In this document: positions 37,794 through 47,860 of the stretch, one piece after another
Position numbering within the stretch: the stretch's first letter is position 1
How the letters are laid out: the number at the start of each line of letters is the position of its first letter
Source: Candidatus Zhuqueibacterota bacterium
GTDB taxonomy: Bacteria; Zhuqueibacterota; Zhuqueibacteria; Thermofontimicrobiales; Thiofontviventaceae
DNA length: 64,000 nucleotides
NCBI GenBank assembly: GCA_016931935.1
Contig: JAFGDW010000369.1
Coordinates: 1-64,000 of the forward strand
Reading direction: 5' to 3'
The notes under the pieces: generated by a model
Told to the model about the DNA's origin: nothing
Databases searched by the model: none
Seen by the model: the letters and a program-made list of their open reading frames with translations, nothing else
Position numbers and translations under genes: made by a program

Positions 37794-38837
37794 ATGGCAA
37801 TTGTTCGATCACCACGCAATCCTATCATTTCACCCGCGGATGTAAAACCGAGCCGCGACGATTTTCAGGTCGTCTGTGTGTTTAACGCTGGCGTCATGCG
37901 ATTTCAAGATGAAGTTATCTTGGCGCTGCGAGTTGCCGAGAAGCCTATCAATTCCAATCCGGATGTTGAACTGGTGCCTGTTTATGATGTGACGGCTGGC
38001 AACGTTGTTGTCAAACAATTTGACCGCAATGATCCCAAAATTGATGTCTCGGACTCGCGCTTCGTCCGAACACCAACAGAGCAATACTTGAGTTCGCTCT
38101 CTCACATCCGGTTGGCGCGGAGTAAAAACGGCGTACAATTCGAAGTTGAAGCCGCACCGGCGCTGGCTCCGGCTAATGAATATGAAATCTATGGCATTGA
38201 GGACCCGCGCATTACATCTATCGATGATAAGTACTATATCAGCTACAGCGCCATATCGCCGATGGGCTCGGCGATATGTCTGGCTTCGACTCACGATTTC
38301 AAAACGTATCAGCGGCACGGGGTCATGTTGTGCCCGGATAACCGGGATGTGGAAATCTTCCCGGAACGAATTCATGGTAAATATTTTGCGCTGCACCGGC
38401 CCAATTCGGGCGAGTACGGCCGGCGTGATATCTGGATTGCCGAATCGACCGATCTTGTCAACTGGGGCAATCATCGCTGGGTCATGGGCGCGCGGGAAAA
38501 TAGCTGGGATAACGGCCGCGTCGGCGGCAGCGCGATTCCATTTCGCGTCGACGGCGGTTGGCTGGAAATCTATCATGGCGCCAGTAAATCCGATCGTTAC
38601 TGCCTGGGCGCCGCGCTGCTGGATGCAAACGAGCCCTGGAAAGTATTGGCGCGAAGCAAGACGCCAATCATCGAGCCGGAGATGGATTATGAAACGCAAG
38701 GTTTTTTCGGGAATGTCATTTTTAATTGCGGCGCACTCGTGGAAGATGGCAAGGTGAAACTATATTACGGGGCCGCAGACACGCACATGTGTTATGCGGA
38801 AATTAAGTTGGAAGAAATTATTAAAAATCTTGCATGA
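37794..38837 (+). CDS. Glycoside hydrolase/phosphorylase family 130-like
   Basis: PRNPIISPADVKP, VFNAGVMRFQDEVILALRVAE, YGIEDPRITSIDDKYYISYSA, WLEIYHGA, KLYYGAADTHMCYAEI. Confidence 0.9.
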   Translation: MAIVRSPRNPIISPADVKPSRDDFQVVCVFNAGVMRFQDEVILALRVAEKPINSNPDVELVPVYDVTAGNVVVKQFDRNDPKIDVSDSRFVRTPTEQYLSSLSHIRLARSKNGVQFEVEAAPALAPANEYEIYGIEDPRITSIDDKYYISYSAISPMGSAICLASTHDFKTYQRHGVMLCPDNRDVEIFPERIHGKYFALHRPNSGEYGRRDIWIAESTDLVNWGNHRWVMGARENSWDNGRVGGSAIPFRVDGGWLEIYHGASKSDRYCLGAALLDANEPWKVLARSKTPIIEPEMDYETQGFFGNVIFNCGALVEDGKVKLYYGAADTHMCYAEIKLEEIIKNLA

Positions 38838-38865
38838 TGATGGTGGTTGTTGTACGCATTAAGAG

Positions 38866-39023
38866 CCTATCCGAAAACCTATTAGAAATGGTTTTGAAAA
38901 CCGCTGAAGCGGTTGGTCGATTCGTTGTGTTGTAAAAACACCCGGATTAATCCGGGTGCTCTGACAAGAATTGAACAAATAGAGCCGTTTCAACGGCTTT
39001 CCGTACGTGGGTTTTCGGATAGG
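38866..39023. repeat. 158-bp multi-branched palindromic element (possible MITE/REP-like)
   Basis: Outer inverted repeat CCTATCCGAAAACC (38866-38879) / GGTTTTCGGATAGG (39010-39023) enclosing three further perfect stems. Confidence 0.85.
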
Positions 39024-39056
39024 TACTACGCTGAAAATTATGACTAAAGGATTGAG

Positions 39057-40547
39057 TTGATGAAAAGCAGTCTGGACTGGATCGTTGTTGCCATTTACGC
39101 TATCGGGATGCTCGCTATCGGCGTCTATTTTCAACGCAAGACGAAGACAACCGACGATTACATGCTGGGCGGCCGGCAAATGAAGTCATGGAGCGTTGGT
39201 CTGTCATTGTTTGCCACGCTGTTCAGTGCCATCACCTATTTGGCGATGCCGGGCGAAATGATCAAACACGGCCCGATGATGTGGAGCAAAATTGCCAGTC
39301 TGCCGCTTGTTTATGGCGTGGTCGGTTGGTTCTTAATCCCGCATATCATGAAACTTCGGGTGTCGAGCGCATACGAGTTGCTGGAGCTGCGGCTCGGCGT
39401 GAAAATCCGCACACTGGCGTCGCTGTTCTTTCTCACCATGCGCTTGATCTGGATGGCCGTTATCATTTTTATGGTCGCGGAAAAAGTAATGGTCCCCATC
39501 ATGGGCTGGTCGGACGAAACCGCGATCTGGGTCAGCGTGGCGCTTGGCGTCATTACCATCGGTTACACCTCACTCGGGGGATTGCGCGGCGTTGTGTTAA
39601 CAGATGTCATTCAGAGTTTCATTCTGTTTGGCGGAACGATTTTGGCGATTATTCTCATCACCAGTCACTTCGGCAGCGTCGCGGCGATTATTCCAACCGA
39701 ATGGCCCGGTCACTGGGCGGAATGGAAATTTTTTGATATGAATGCCAGAGTGAGTTTTATGACAATGAATATCACCATATTCGGCATGTACGTATGCACC
39801 GCCGGGTCGGACCAGATGTCGATTCAACGCTATTTATCCACGCGCGACGCCCGCGCCGCGCGCAAGGCGTTCCTGACATCATTGCTTGCCAACGGAATAG
39901 TTTACATCATGCTGGCTGTGCTGGGAATCGCGTTGATGTCCTATTATCAGGCCAATCCGGGCTTGCTCATGAATGGCGAGTCGTTGACGTCAGCCGCTGA
40001 TTCACTCTTGCCCTATTACATTGTCAATGGTTTTCCGGTGGGAATCTCCGGCCTTGTTTTTTCCGGCCTGCTTGCGGCGGCGATGTCCAGCCTCTCGTCG
40101 GGCATTAACTCATCCAGCATGGTCGTGATTAACGATTTTATTATTCGCTTCAAACAAGATAAATTATCAGAAGAGTTGCAGGTAAAATGGGCGCGCGTTA
40201 TTTCGGTAATCATCGGTTTCGTTGCCATACTTTTAAGTCTTGTCATGGGAAATGTGAAAGGCAACCTGATCGAAATTACCTTCAAAACCGTGAACCTGTT
40301 GGTCGCGCCGCTGTTTGTACCGTTTTTTATGGCGCTGTTTGTCAAGCGATCGAGTGAGCGCGCGGTCGTGATCGGAACGATCGCCAGCGCGTTGACGGCG
40401 ACATGTATCAGCTTTTCCAGCGAACTGTTTAATAGTGTCATTTCATTTTTATGGATAATTCCGGCGTCGTTTGCTGTCGGGGCGTTGACAAGTTATCTGT
40501 TGAGCTATGTCTTGCCGAAGCCAACAACCGGAATTGCAGGGAATTAA
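39057..40547 (+). CDS. Sodium:solute symporter family protein
   Basis: TTDDYMLGGRQMKSWSVGLSLFATLFSAITYLAMPGE; GLVFSGLLAAAMSSLSSGINSSSMVVINDF. Confidence 0.92.
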   Translation: MMKSSLDWIVVAIYAIGMLAIGVYFQRKTKTTDDYMLGGRQMKSWSVGLSLFATLFSAITYLAMPGEMIKHGPMMWSKIASLPLVYGVVGWFLIPHIMKLRVSSAYELLELRLGVKIRTLASLFFLTMRLIWMAVIIFMVAEKVMVPIMGWSDETAIWVSVALGVITIGYTSLGGLRGVVLTDVIQSFILFGGTILAIILITSHFGSVAAIIPTEWPGHWAEWKFFDMNARVSFMTMNITIFGMYVCTAGSDQMSIQRYLSTRDARAARKAFLTSLLANGIVYIMLAVLGIALMSYYQANPGLLMNGESLTSAADSLLPYYIVNGFPVGISGLVFSGLLAAAMSSLSSGINSSSMVVINDFIIRFKQDKLSEELQVKWARVISVIIGFVAILLSLVMGNVKGNLIEITFKTVNLLVAPLFVPFFMALFVKRSSERAVVIGTIASALTATCISFSSELFNSVISFLWIIPASFAVGALTSYLLSYVLPKPTTGIAGN

Positions 40548-42836
40548 ATGGAACATACCAGGTCAGATAGTCAGGGACGACACATTCAGACGGAAAGCTC
40601 CGAACGCTTCGATTTGGTGGTATGCGGCGGCGGCCTGGCTGGCGTCTGCGCGGCAATTTCCGCCAGCCGACTCGGGCTCAACACCGCGTTGATTCAGGAC
40701 CGGCCGGTGCTTGGCGGCAATAGCAGCAGCGAAATCCGCGTGTCGTTAGCCGGTGCGGCGAATGGCAATCCCTGGGCGCGTGAAACCGGCATTATCGAGG
40801 AGCTGACGCTTACCGAACGTTACAATAATTTTACCGCCCGCCGCGAGAGTCAAATTAACGATGTTTGGGATCTCGTGTTGTACGATGCATGCCGTCGGGA
40901 AGAAAATCTCACATTGTACTTGGACACCAGCATCCGTCGGGTGAAGGCCGAAAAAGGGCGAGTGAGTTCGGTATTTGCCAGTCAATTGGCCAGTGAACGT
41001 GAGCTGGAAATTAAAGGGGACCTGTTTGTCGATGCCACCGGCGACGGGACGATCGCATTTCTCGCCGGGGCAGAGTATCGAATCGGCCGCGAAGGCAAGG
41101 ATGAGTTCGGCGAAATGTGGGCGCCCGACAAACCGGATATGGGCATCATGGGGAGTACGATTTATTTTGCCGTCAAGGACGTAGGGAAACCAGTGCATTT
41201 TAATCCGCCGCCCTGGGCGGAAAAATATCCCGCCGACAGCGTGGTGATGAAAACGAGATTTCATCATCGCATCCCGGGCCACTGGTGGATTGAAGTTGGA
41301 TTCCCGTTTCACACGATTCATGATAACGAAAAAATCCGCGCTGAACTGATGCGCCACGTGATGGGCGTCTGGGATCATTTGAAAAATCAGGACGATCATG
41401 GTTTTGCCAATTACGCGCTGGACTGGATCGGGAAGATTCCCGGCAAACGGGAGAGCCGGCGGATTATCGGCGACTATATCCTCACCGGAAACGATATGAT
41501 GCATGGCCGTATTTTCCCGGACGCGGTGGCACACAGCGGTTGGTATTTCGACTTGCACACGCCCGGCGGCATTTTGGCACAATCGGAGTTTCCGGAACCG
41601 ACGTATGGCGACGCTTCCCTGGTGGACTTATGTGACGTTCCGGTCTATTCAATCCCATTGCGCAGCTTGTATTCAAAAGACATCGAGAATTTATTCCTGG
41701 CAGGCCGGGATATTTCCGTCACCCACGTTGCGCTGGGAAGCATTCGCCTCATGAGCACCTGCGCGGCGATGGGCCAGGCGGTCGGCACATGCGCATGGAT
41801 CTGCAATCGATATGGATTGCTACCCGGGCAAGTCCAGCCTGAAAAAATCGACGTCCTGAAGCAACAACTTCTCAAGGACGATCATTATGTTCCCGGCGCA
41901 CGGAACGAAGATATGGCTGACCTGGCGCGCCATGCAAAAATATCGGCAACCAGTTCAGCGCCGTTGCTGTTTCCGGAACCGGCAGCTCCCCAAAAATTGG
42001 ACATTCCGCTCGGCGTATTATTTCCGGTAACAAGCGATAGGTTGGAGTGCATAGGCATCTTGATGGAATCAAGCAAGGACACTGAAGTAACATTGCATTT
42101 ACGATCGACAACCAGAACCTGTGATTTTGTGGATGAGTCCGATGTGGCGCGAGTATCGTCGCCAATAAAAGCCGGCGCGAAAACCTGGGTGGATTTTAAA
42201 CTGTCGGCGAAAACCAAGCCCACTAGCCTTTATTGGATCGCCTTGGACGCGAACCCGGATGTGGTCGTTTTCGGGAGTGGACAGTCGGCGCCAACCGGGA
42301 CTGTTTCGATTCATAAACCATTTAAAAAATGGCATTATTTGAAGCCGGGCATCACCTGGCACAATCTGGAACCTGTTCATCAGCAGTGGATTCTTTGCCC
42401 CAGGTTGGAGCCAGCGCAATATCCATACGAAGCTGAAAATATACTTTCGGGCGTCACCCGTGCTGATTATTGGACAAACCTGTGGATTTCGCATCCCGGC
42501 CAGGCATTGCCGCAATCGGCACTTATGGAATTCGAGTCGGCTATTTCGTGTGACACGATATATGTGACGTTTGATACAAATCTCGGACTTTTTCCCAATC
42601 TGCACCTGCCCAATTGGAGGGCGCCGGATGAAACGGCGCGCGATTACCGAATCTGGGCTCAAATAAATGGAGCATGGAAAGAACTCGGTCTGTTCAGGGA
42701 TAATTTTCTGCGGCGACGAGTGCATCAGTTTAAAAGAATAAAGGTGGAAAAAATAAAAATAGACGTGTTATCCACCTGGGGCGATCCTTCGGCGCGAATA
42801 TTTGAGATCAGGCTGTACGATGAAAGTTCAATGTAA
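40548..42836 (+). CDS. FAD-dependent oxidoreductase with C-terminal beta-rich extension
   Basis: FDLVVCGGGLAGVCAAISASRLGLNTALIQDRPVLGGNSSSEIRV dinucleotide-binding start; ENLFLAGRDISVTHVALGSIRLMSTCAAMGQAVGTCA. Confidence 0.87.
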   Translation: MEHTRSDSQGRHIQTESSERFDLVVCGGGLAGVCAAISASRLGLNTALIQDRPVLGGNSSSEIRVSLAGAANGNPWARETGIIEELTLTERYNNFTARRESQINDVWDLVLYDACRREENLTLYLDTSIRRVKAEKGRVSSVFASQLASERELEIKGDLFVDATGDGTIAFLAGAEYRIGREGKDEFGEMWAPDKPDMGIMGSTIYFAVKDVGKPVHFNPPPWAEKYPADSVVMKTRFHHRIPGHWWIEVGFPFHTIHDNEKIRAELMRHVMGVWDHLKNQDDHGFANYALDWIGKIPGKRESRRIIGDYILTGNDMMHGRIFPDAVAHSGWYFDLHTPGGILAQSEFPEPTYGDASLVDLCDVPVYSIPLRSLYSKDIENLFLAGRDISVTHVALGSIRLMSTCAAMGQAVGTCAWICNRYGLLPGQVQPEKIDVLKQQLLKDDHYVPGARNEDMADLARHAKISATSSAPLLFPEPAAPQKLDIPLGVLFPVTSDRLECIGILMESSKDTEVTLHLRSTTRTCDFVDESDVARVSSPIKAGAKTWVDFKLSAKTKPTSLYWIALDANPDVVVFGSGQSAPTGTVSIHKPFKKWHYLKPGITWHNLEPVHQQWILCPRLEPAQYPYEAENILSGVTRADYWTNLWISHPGQALPQSALMEFESAISCDTIYVTFDTNLGLFPNLHLPNWRAPDETARDYRIWAQINGAWKELGLFRDNFLRRRVHQFKRIKVEKIKIDVLSTWGDPSARIFEIRLYDESSM

Positions 42837-42880
42837 TAAACTAGGGGAATAAAAATAATTCTAATTTTAGGAGGCAAGTT

Positions 42881-44722
42881 ATGAAGGCGCTAATTACGCA
42901 AAACAGGAGAATCCGGATGTACATCGGCTGTTTCATGGTTTTCGCATTAATGAGTACATCATACGGACAGGTGACATTCAAACACAATTTTGAAATCGCG
43001 GTGGAATTTGAGAATTATCCCAACAGTTCAGCGTGGGGCGACATCGACAATGACGGTGATTTGGACGCTTATATGTCAGTCGGTTCGAGCGTCGGCTTTG
43101 ATATTATGTTCAACGATTTAGCGAACTCCGGCATTTTTGTCAAGGCGGACACGCTTCTCGGCCATGTTGTGGATACCGCGGGACCACGCTCCGTGCTGGT
43201 TGTTGATATAGACAACGATGGCGATCAGGACTTACTGGCTGTGGGGCAAGACTATCAAATTTGGTTAAAACTGAACCAACTCATCGAGGCGGATTCTTTA
43301 TACTTTGTCGATGTAAGCGAAGAAACCGGGGTTGCCCATATCGAGGAAGCCTATTACTGCGCGACCATGGCTGACTACGATAACGATGGGAAGCTCGATA
43401 TAGTCATAACCGGTTTGTGCGCGAATGGCTGGTTTCCAACATTGCTGTTCAGGAACACCACGCCGGAAGGCGGGCCAATTTCGTTTGAGGAAACGGCTGA
43501 TATTGCCGGCATTCTATCGACAAATGGAATGAACTCGTGCTGCGCGTCCTGGGCGGATTACGACGATGACGGCGATCAGGATGTCCTTATCGGCACGATG
43601 GGTAATTGGCCGGAGTTCCTATATCGCAACGAAGGGGATGGTACATTTACAGATGTAACGCTGGATATCGGTATGGAAAATGCCATCGGCGAAACCCGCT
43701 CTGTCGTTTGGGGCGATTACGACAATGATGGCGATCTTGATGTTTTCATCGGACGGCGTCCCAATCCAGACTATGCAGGCATGGATGTCTGTCAATTTTA
43801 TCGCAACGATGGCGGCGTTTTTTCCGACGTGGTAGCGGCCCAGATTACCGGCTATATGACGTACGGCGTTGCAGCGGGCGATTATGACAATGACGGCGAT
43901 CTCGATCTGCATATATTGGATTTGGAAGGCCCCGATTTAATGCTGCGAAATGACGGAAATTTTAATTTTACCGATGTCACGGCGGAAGCCAAATTATTGA
44001 AAGCAGCAAGTTCATCCGGCTGGGGAGAACTAGATATTAACGACCGCGGCGGCCAGACCTGGGCCGATTGGGACGCGGATGGCGATCTGGACTTATTGTT
44101 ACCAAGCGATAGCGGGATAAAACCTTACTTAATGCGAAACGATGGCGGCAACGCCAACAATTGGCTCGAGGTTCGGTTGGAAGGGACAAATAGCAACCGG
44201 TCCGCAATTGGCGCGCGTGTGACGGCAGTCGCATCGGATTTATCACAGATCCGCGAAGTTGTAATGGGAAGCGGTTACCTGTGTGGTCCGGCAACGGATA
44301 TGCATTTTGGGCTTGGGCAACTTACGACAGTGGATAGCCTCATTGTAAAATGGCCAAGTGGTCTGATTGAAGTAATGACAGACATAGACGCTAACCAGTT
44401 GGTTAATATCCGTGAAGGTGTACTGTCGGATGTTGAACAAAGGATAAGTGATAGACCAACCGATTTTTCGTTGTTGCAAAACTATCCGAATCCATTCAAT
44501 CCAAATACGCATATTTCGTATAAGTTGGCCAAACCAGCGCATGTTCGAATGGAAGTGTACTCGACATTAGGTCAACATCTATTGACGCTTGTTAATGGAT
44601 ATGAAACAGCCGGAGATTATACGGTTGATTTCGATGCGAGCAATCTCGCTGCTGGCGTCTATATCTATCGTATTACAGCAAATAATATGACTCAACAGAA
44701 AAAAATGATTTTGTTGAAATAA
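42881..44722 (+). CDS. VCBS/FG-GAP repeat protein with ASPIC/UnbV domain and T9SS-type tail
   Basis: Repeated DYDNDGDLD motifs; LEGTNSNRSAIGARVTAV; NYPNPFNPNTHISYKL...GVYIYRITANNMTQQKKMILLK. Confidence 0.9.
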   Translation: MKALITQNRRIRMYIGCFMVFALMSTSYGQVTFKHNFEIAVEFENYPNSSAWGDIDNDGDLDAYMSVGSSVGFDIMFNDLANSGIFVKADTLLGHVVDTAGPRSVLVVDIDNDGDQDLLAVGQDYQIWLKLNQLIEADSLYFVDVSEETGVAHIEEAYYCATMADYDNDGKLDIVITGLCANGWFPTLLFRNTTPEGGPISFEETADIAGILSTNGMNSCCASWADYDDDGDQDVLIGTMGNWPEFLYRNEGDGTFTDVTLDIGMENAIGETRSVVWGDYDNDGDLDVFIGRRPNPDYAGMDVCQFYRNDGGVFSDVVAAQITGYMTYGVAAGDYDNDGDLDLHILDLEGPDLMLRNDGNFNFTDVTAEAKLLKAASSSGWGELDINDRGGQTWADWDADGDLDLLLPSDSGIKPYLMRNDGGNANNWLEVRLEGTNSNRSAIGARVTAVASDLSQIREVVMGSGYLCGPATDMHFGLGQLTTVDSLIVKWPSGLIEVMTDIDANQLVNIREGVLSDVEQRISDRPTDFSLLQNYPNPFNPNTHISYKLAKPAHVRMEVYSTLGQHLLTLVNGYETAGDYTVDFDASNLAAGVYIYRITANNMTQQKKMILLK

Positions 44723-44745
44723 AGACGCTTCGTCCGACCAAAATA

Positions 44746-44800
44746 CGTGACCTGTAGTTGCCTGGTCGCAGTCGCATTGCACGATGCATTACAGGTCACG
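44746..44800. repeat. Inverted repeat, 11-bp arms; possible terminator-like or REP-like hairpin
   Basis: CGTGACCTGTA (44746-44756) / TACAGGTCACG (44790-44800). Confidence 0.7.
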
Positions 44801-44897
44801 ATATGGCGCTTTTATCTCAATTGCGGAACTATCAATTATTCATAACCAGACGTGACCAACGTGGCGACTGATTGGCGCTTCTAAAACAGGAGTTAGA

Positions 44898-46211
44898 ATG
44901 GACGACACATTTGTGAAGAATCCGAAATATGAATTCTGGCGATGGCGTATCTTCGGCATAACGTGGTTGTCGTATGTGGGATTCTATTTAACGCGATCAT
45001 CATTTTCGGTGGCGAAAATCGGGATTGGCCGGGATCCAAATATTCAGATGAGTCCGGAGCAGATGGGGATGATTGACGGTTTGTACCTGACAGCGTATGC
45101 AATCGGTCAATTTGTCTGGGGTATGCTGGGCGACAAAAAAGGCACCCGATTGGTAGTTATGATCGGATTGTTTTCATCGGTGCTGGCAGGATTCGCTATG
45201 GGCGTTTCTTCGATTGTGCTTGCGTTCGGTGTATTCTCATTTATACAGGGCCTGAGTCAATCGACAGGCTGGGCGCCGTTGGCGAAGAATATCAGCAACT
45301 GGTTTTCGTTGCATGAACGAGGCGTCGTAATGGGGTGGTGGTCGACAAATTATGCCATTGGCTCATTAATCGCAGCGCCGTTTGCCGGGTATATGGCCGA
45401 CCGTTTTCTTAACTGGCGTTTTGCATTTTTTATGCCCGCGCTGGCGTTATCAGTAGTCGCCATCCTTTTCATATTCTTGCAAAGAAATCGCCCAAAAGAC
45501 GTTGGGTTTCCGACAATTGAAGAATATCATCATGAGCCTGTATCAACATTATATGTCGATGGAAAACCGGAAGACGAACCTGAAGAAGGCTCCTGGAAAG
45601 CAATTCTGATTGTTGCAAAAAATCCGATGGTGATTTTGTTGGCAGTCGTTTATTTTTTCTTGAAACCCACGCGCTACGCGATACTGTTTTGGGGTCCGCT
45701 TTATATCAATGAAACGCTCAATACCGGGATGACCGAATCAGCCCTAATCAGCGTCTCTTTCTTTCTTGCTGGTCCGCTTAGTGTGTTAGTTGCCGGATAT
45801 ACTTCAGACAAGCTGTTCAAGTCACGGCGAATGCCATACAGCATTATAGCTTTATTTTTGCTTGCGATTGTTCTTTTCTTTTTTAATGACATTGCGGTTA
45901 TGCACAATAAAGCCGTTATAGCCGGACTTTTATTTATCATTGGATTTCTGCTCTATGGGCCGGACTCATTAGTCAGCGCCACTGCAGCATTGGATTTTGG
46001 CACCAGCAAAGGCGCATCCACAGCATCCGGCTTGATAAACGGATTGGGTTCTATCGGAGCTATTGTCGGAGGAACAATTCCCGGATTTTTTAAAGAAAGC
46101 TGGGGCTGGGGAGGCGTTTTCACTTTTCTTTCGGTTTCTGTATTAATAGCAAGTGTTATCATGATGCCAAAATGGAATGCGCTTCCTATAACAAACAAGA
46201 ATGGAAAATAA
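44898..46211 (+). CDS. MFS transporter, organophosphate:phosphate antiporter-like (second copy)
   Basis: WLSYVGFYLTRSSFSVAKIGI, GWAPLAKNISNWFSLHERGVVMGWWSTNYAIGSLIAAP. Confidence 0.85.
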   Translation: MDDTFVKNPKYEFWRWRIFGITWLSYVGFYLTRSSFSVAKIGIGRDPNIQMSPEQMGMIDGLYLTAYAIGQFVWGMLGDKKGTRLVVMIGLFSSVLAGFAMGVSSIVLAFGVFSFIQGLSQSTGWAPLAKNISNWFSLHERGVVMGWWSTNYAIGSLIAAPFAGYMADRFLNWRFAFFMPALALSVVAILFIFLQRNRPKDVGFPTIEEYHHEPVSTLYVDGKPEDEPEEGSWKAILIVAKNPMVILLAVVYFFLKPTRYAILFWGPLYINETLNTGMTESALISVSFFLAGPLSVLVAGYTSDKLFKSRRMPYSIIALFLLAIVLFFFNDIAVMHNKAVIAGLLFIIGFLLYGPDSLVSATAALDFGTSKGASTASGLINGLGSIGAIVGGTIPGFFKESWGWGGVFTFLSVSVLIASVIMMPKWNALPITNKNGK

Positions 46212-46297
46212 CATGATTTTGAATTATATAATATCCTTATTCGAATTTGATTATTACTATAATCTGTTCATCCTATTAATTGAGGGAGTTAGTTGAT

Positions 46298-47839
46298 ATG
46301 AAAAGTCAAATAGATGTGAGCGGAAGAATTTTCTACGAATGGCCGGATGAAGGATGTAGAAAAGAAATGCGGTTCTCCGACCCTTCTCAACTTGCAGAAG
46401 AACCATATGATGTTGTTATTATAGGAGCCGGGGTTGTTGGCAGCGCTTTAGCCTATAAGTTATCGCAATACAAACTGCGGCTTCTTCTTGTCGATAAAAA
46501 TTATGATGTCGGAGAGGGAACGAGCAAAGGCAGCAGCGCAATCATCCATACAGGTTTCGACGCGGCTGTTGGCACGCTGGAATCTCAACTGGTTACTAAA
46601 GCTTCAATAATGTGGCCTGAGCTTATAGAAAACTTAAAAATTCCCTTCCAACAATGTGGCGCTGTACTAATAGCTGTTGATAATGAACAATACAATCAGC
46701 TTGAAAAAATTCATCAAAAAGCAATTGATAACGGCGTGACAGATGTAAAAGTTTTAACTTCCGGCGAAGTAAAGGAACTTGTGCCCAATGTCAGTCCTGA
46801 AGCGCGCGGTGGAATGTCTATCCCACGTGAATCCATTATCGATGCCTTTTCAATTCCGATTGCATTTTCGGAAGTTGCCCTTGCAAATGGAACTGATATT
46901 TTACTGGGTGTAGAAATTGTGGATGTTGAAGATGCCGATAAATCCATCAAAAAAATTGTCACTGCCAGCGGAAAAAGTATCCCTACCAAATTAATCGTCA
47001 ACGTCGCCGGATTAGGGAGCAGTAAAATTACCCCAAAATATAACGGTAAATTTTTTGATTTGAATCCCAGGCGTGGCCAATTTATTATCTACGATGAATT
47101 CAGCCGATCGATGGTCGATAAAATTCTACTGCCAATTCCAACAGCCCAAACAAAAGGGGTCCTGGTAATTCCCACGATTTCGGGAAATTTGCTGGCGGGA
47201 CCAACCGCGGAAGATTTCCCGCTTGACGATGAAACTGCCGCAGACACAACAATTGATGGATTAGAGTTAATGTTAAAAGGAGCATCTCGCTTGATGCCAT
47301 CATTAAAGGATTTGCCGAGAATTGGTTCGTTTGCTGGCATCCGATGCGCATGTAGCCAAGGAACATATCAAATCCGTTACAATGATGGACATCCGGGAAT
47401 TTTGACGGTCTCTGGAATTCGTTCGACAGGCGTTACGTCAAGTCCCGCTTTGGCTGAATATCTTGTTGAAGGATTGGCAAAAGAATGCGGTTTGTCGCTC
47501 GTTAAAAATCCTGAAGCGACAGATAGTCGCCCTGAAAACCGCTGGCCAGGTTGGTGGAAACGTCCGTATGAAAACAATGGGGCGGTTAAAAATCGTCCCG
47601 AATATGGACGGATCATTTGTAATTGCGAAAATATTTCACAAGGAGAAATTATCGACGCTTTAAGCTCACCGCTTCAGCCATTTACACTAGACGCGATAAA
47701 ACGGAGAACCTGGACGCAAACAGGCCGCTGCCAGGGATTTGATTGCATGGCAAAAATTGCAAAAATAATATCTGAACATTGTAATATACCGTTGAACAAA
47801 ATCACAAAAAAAGGTCCTGGCAGTGAAATCGCCTGTTGA
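46298..47839 (+). CDS. NAD(P)/FAD-dependent oxidoreductase with C-terminal BFD-like [2Fe-2S] domain (GlpA/glycerol-3-phosphate dehydrogenase-like)
   Basis: YDVVIIGAGVVGSALAYKLSQYKLRLLLVDKNYDVGEGTSKGSSAIIHTGFD; C-terminal IICNCENISQGEI...TGRCQGFDC; ATG 46298 after GAGGGA. Confidence 0.88.
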   Translation: MKSQIDVSGRIFYEWPDEGCRKEMRFSDPSQLAEEPYDVVIIGAGVVGSALAYKLSQYKLRLLLVDKNYDVGEGTSKGSSAIIHTGFDAAVGTLESQLVTKASIMWPELIENLKIPFQQCGAVLIAVDNEQYNQLEKIHQKAIDNGVTDVKVLTSGEVKELVPNVSPEARGGMSIPRESIIDAFSIPIAFSEVALANGTDILLGVEIVDVEDADKSIKKIVTASGKSIPTKLIVNVAGLGSSKITPKYNGKFFDLNPRRGQFIIYDEFSRSMVDKILLPIPTAQTKGVLVIPTISGNLLAGPTAEDFPLDDETAADTTIDGLELMLKGASRLMPSLKDLPRIGSFAGIRCACSQGTYQIRYNDGHPGILTVSGIRSTGVTSSPALAEYLVEGLAKECGLSLVKNPEATDSRPENRWPGWWKRPYENNGAVKNRPEYGRIICNCENISQGEIIDALSSPLQPFTLDAIKRRTWTQTGRCQGFDCMAKIAKIISEHCNIPLNKITKKGPGSEIAC

Positions 47840-47860
47840 ACCCAATTGGAGAATAATAAT

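Noticed and set aside
37830-38699. 289-aa minus-strand ORF
   Set aside because: Shadow of the GH130 gene in a GC-rich area; no domain signature.
40746-41582. 278-aa minus-strand ORF
   Set aside because: Shadow of the FAD oxidoreductase gene; Rossmann motifs are on the + strand.
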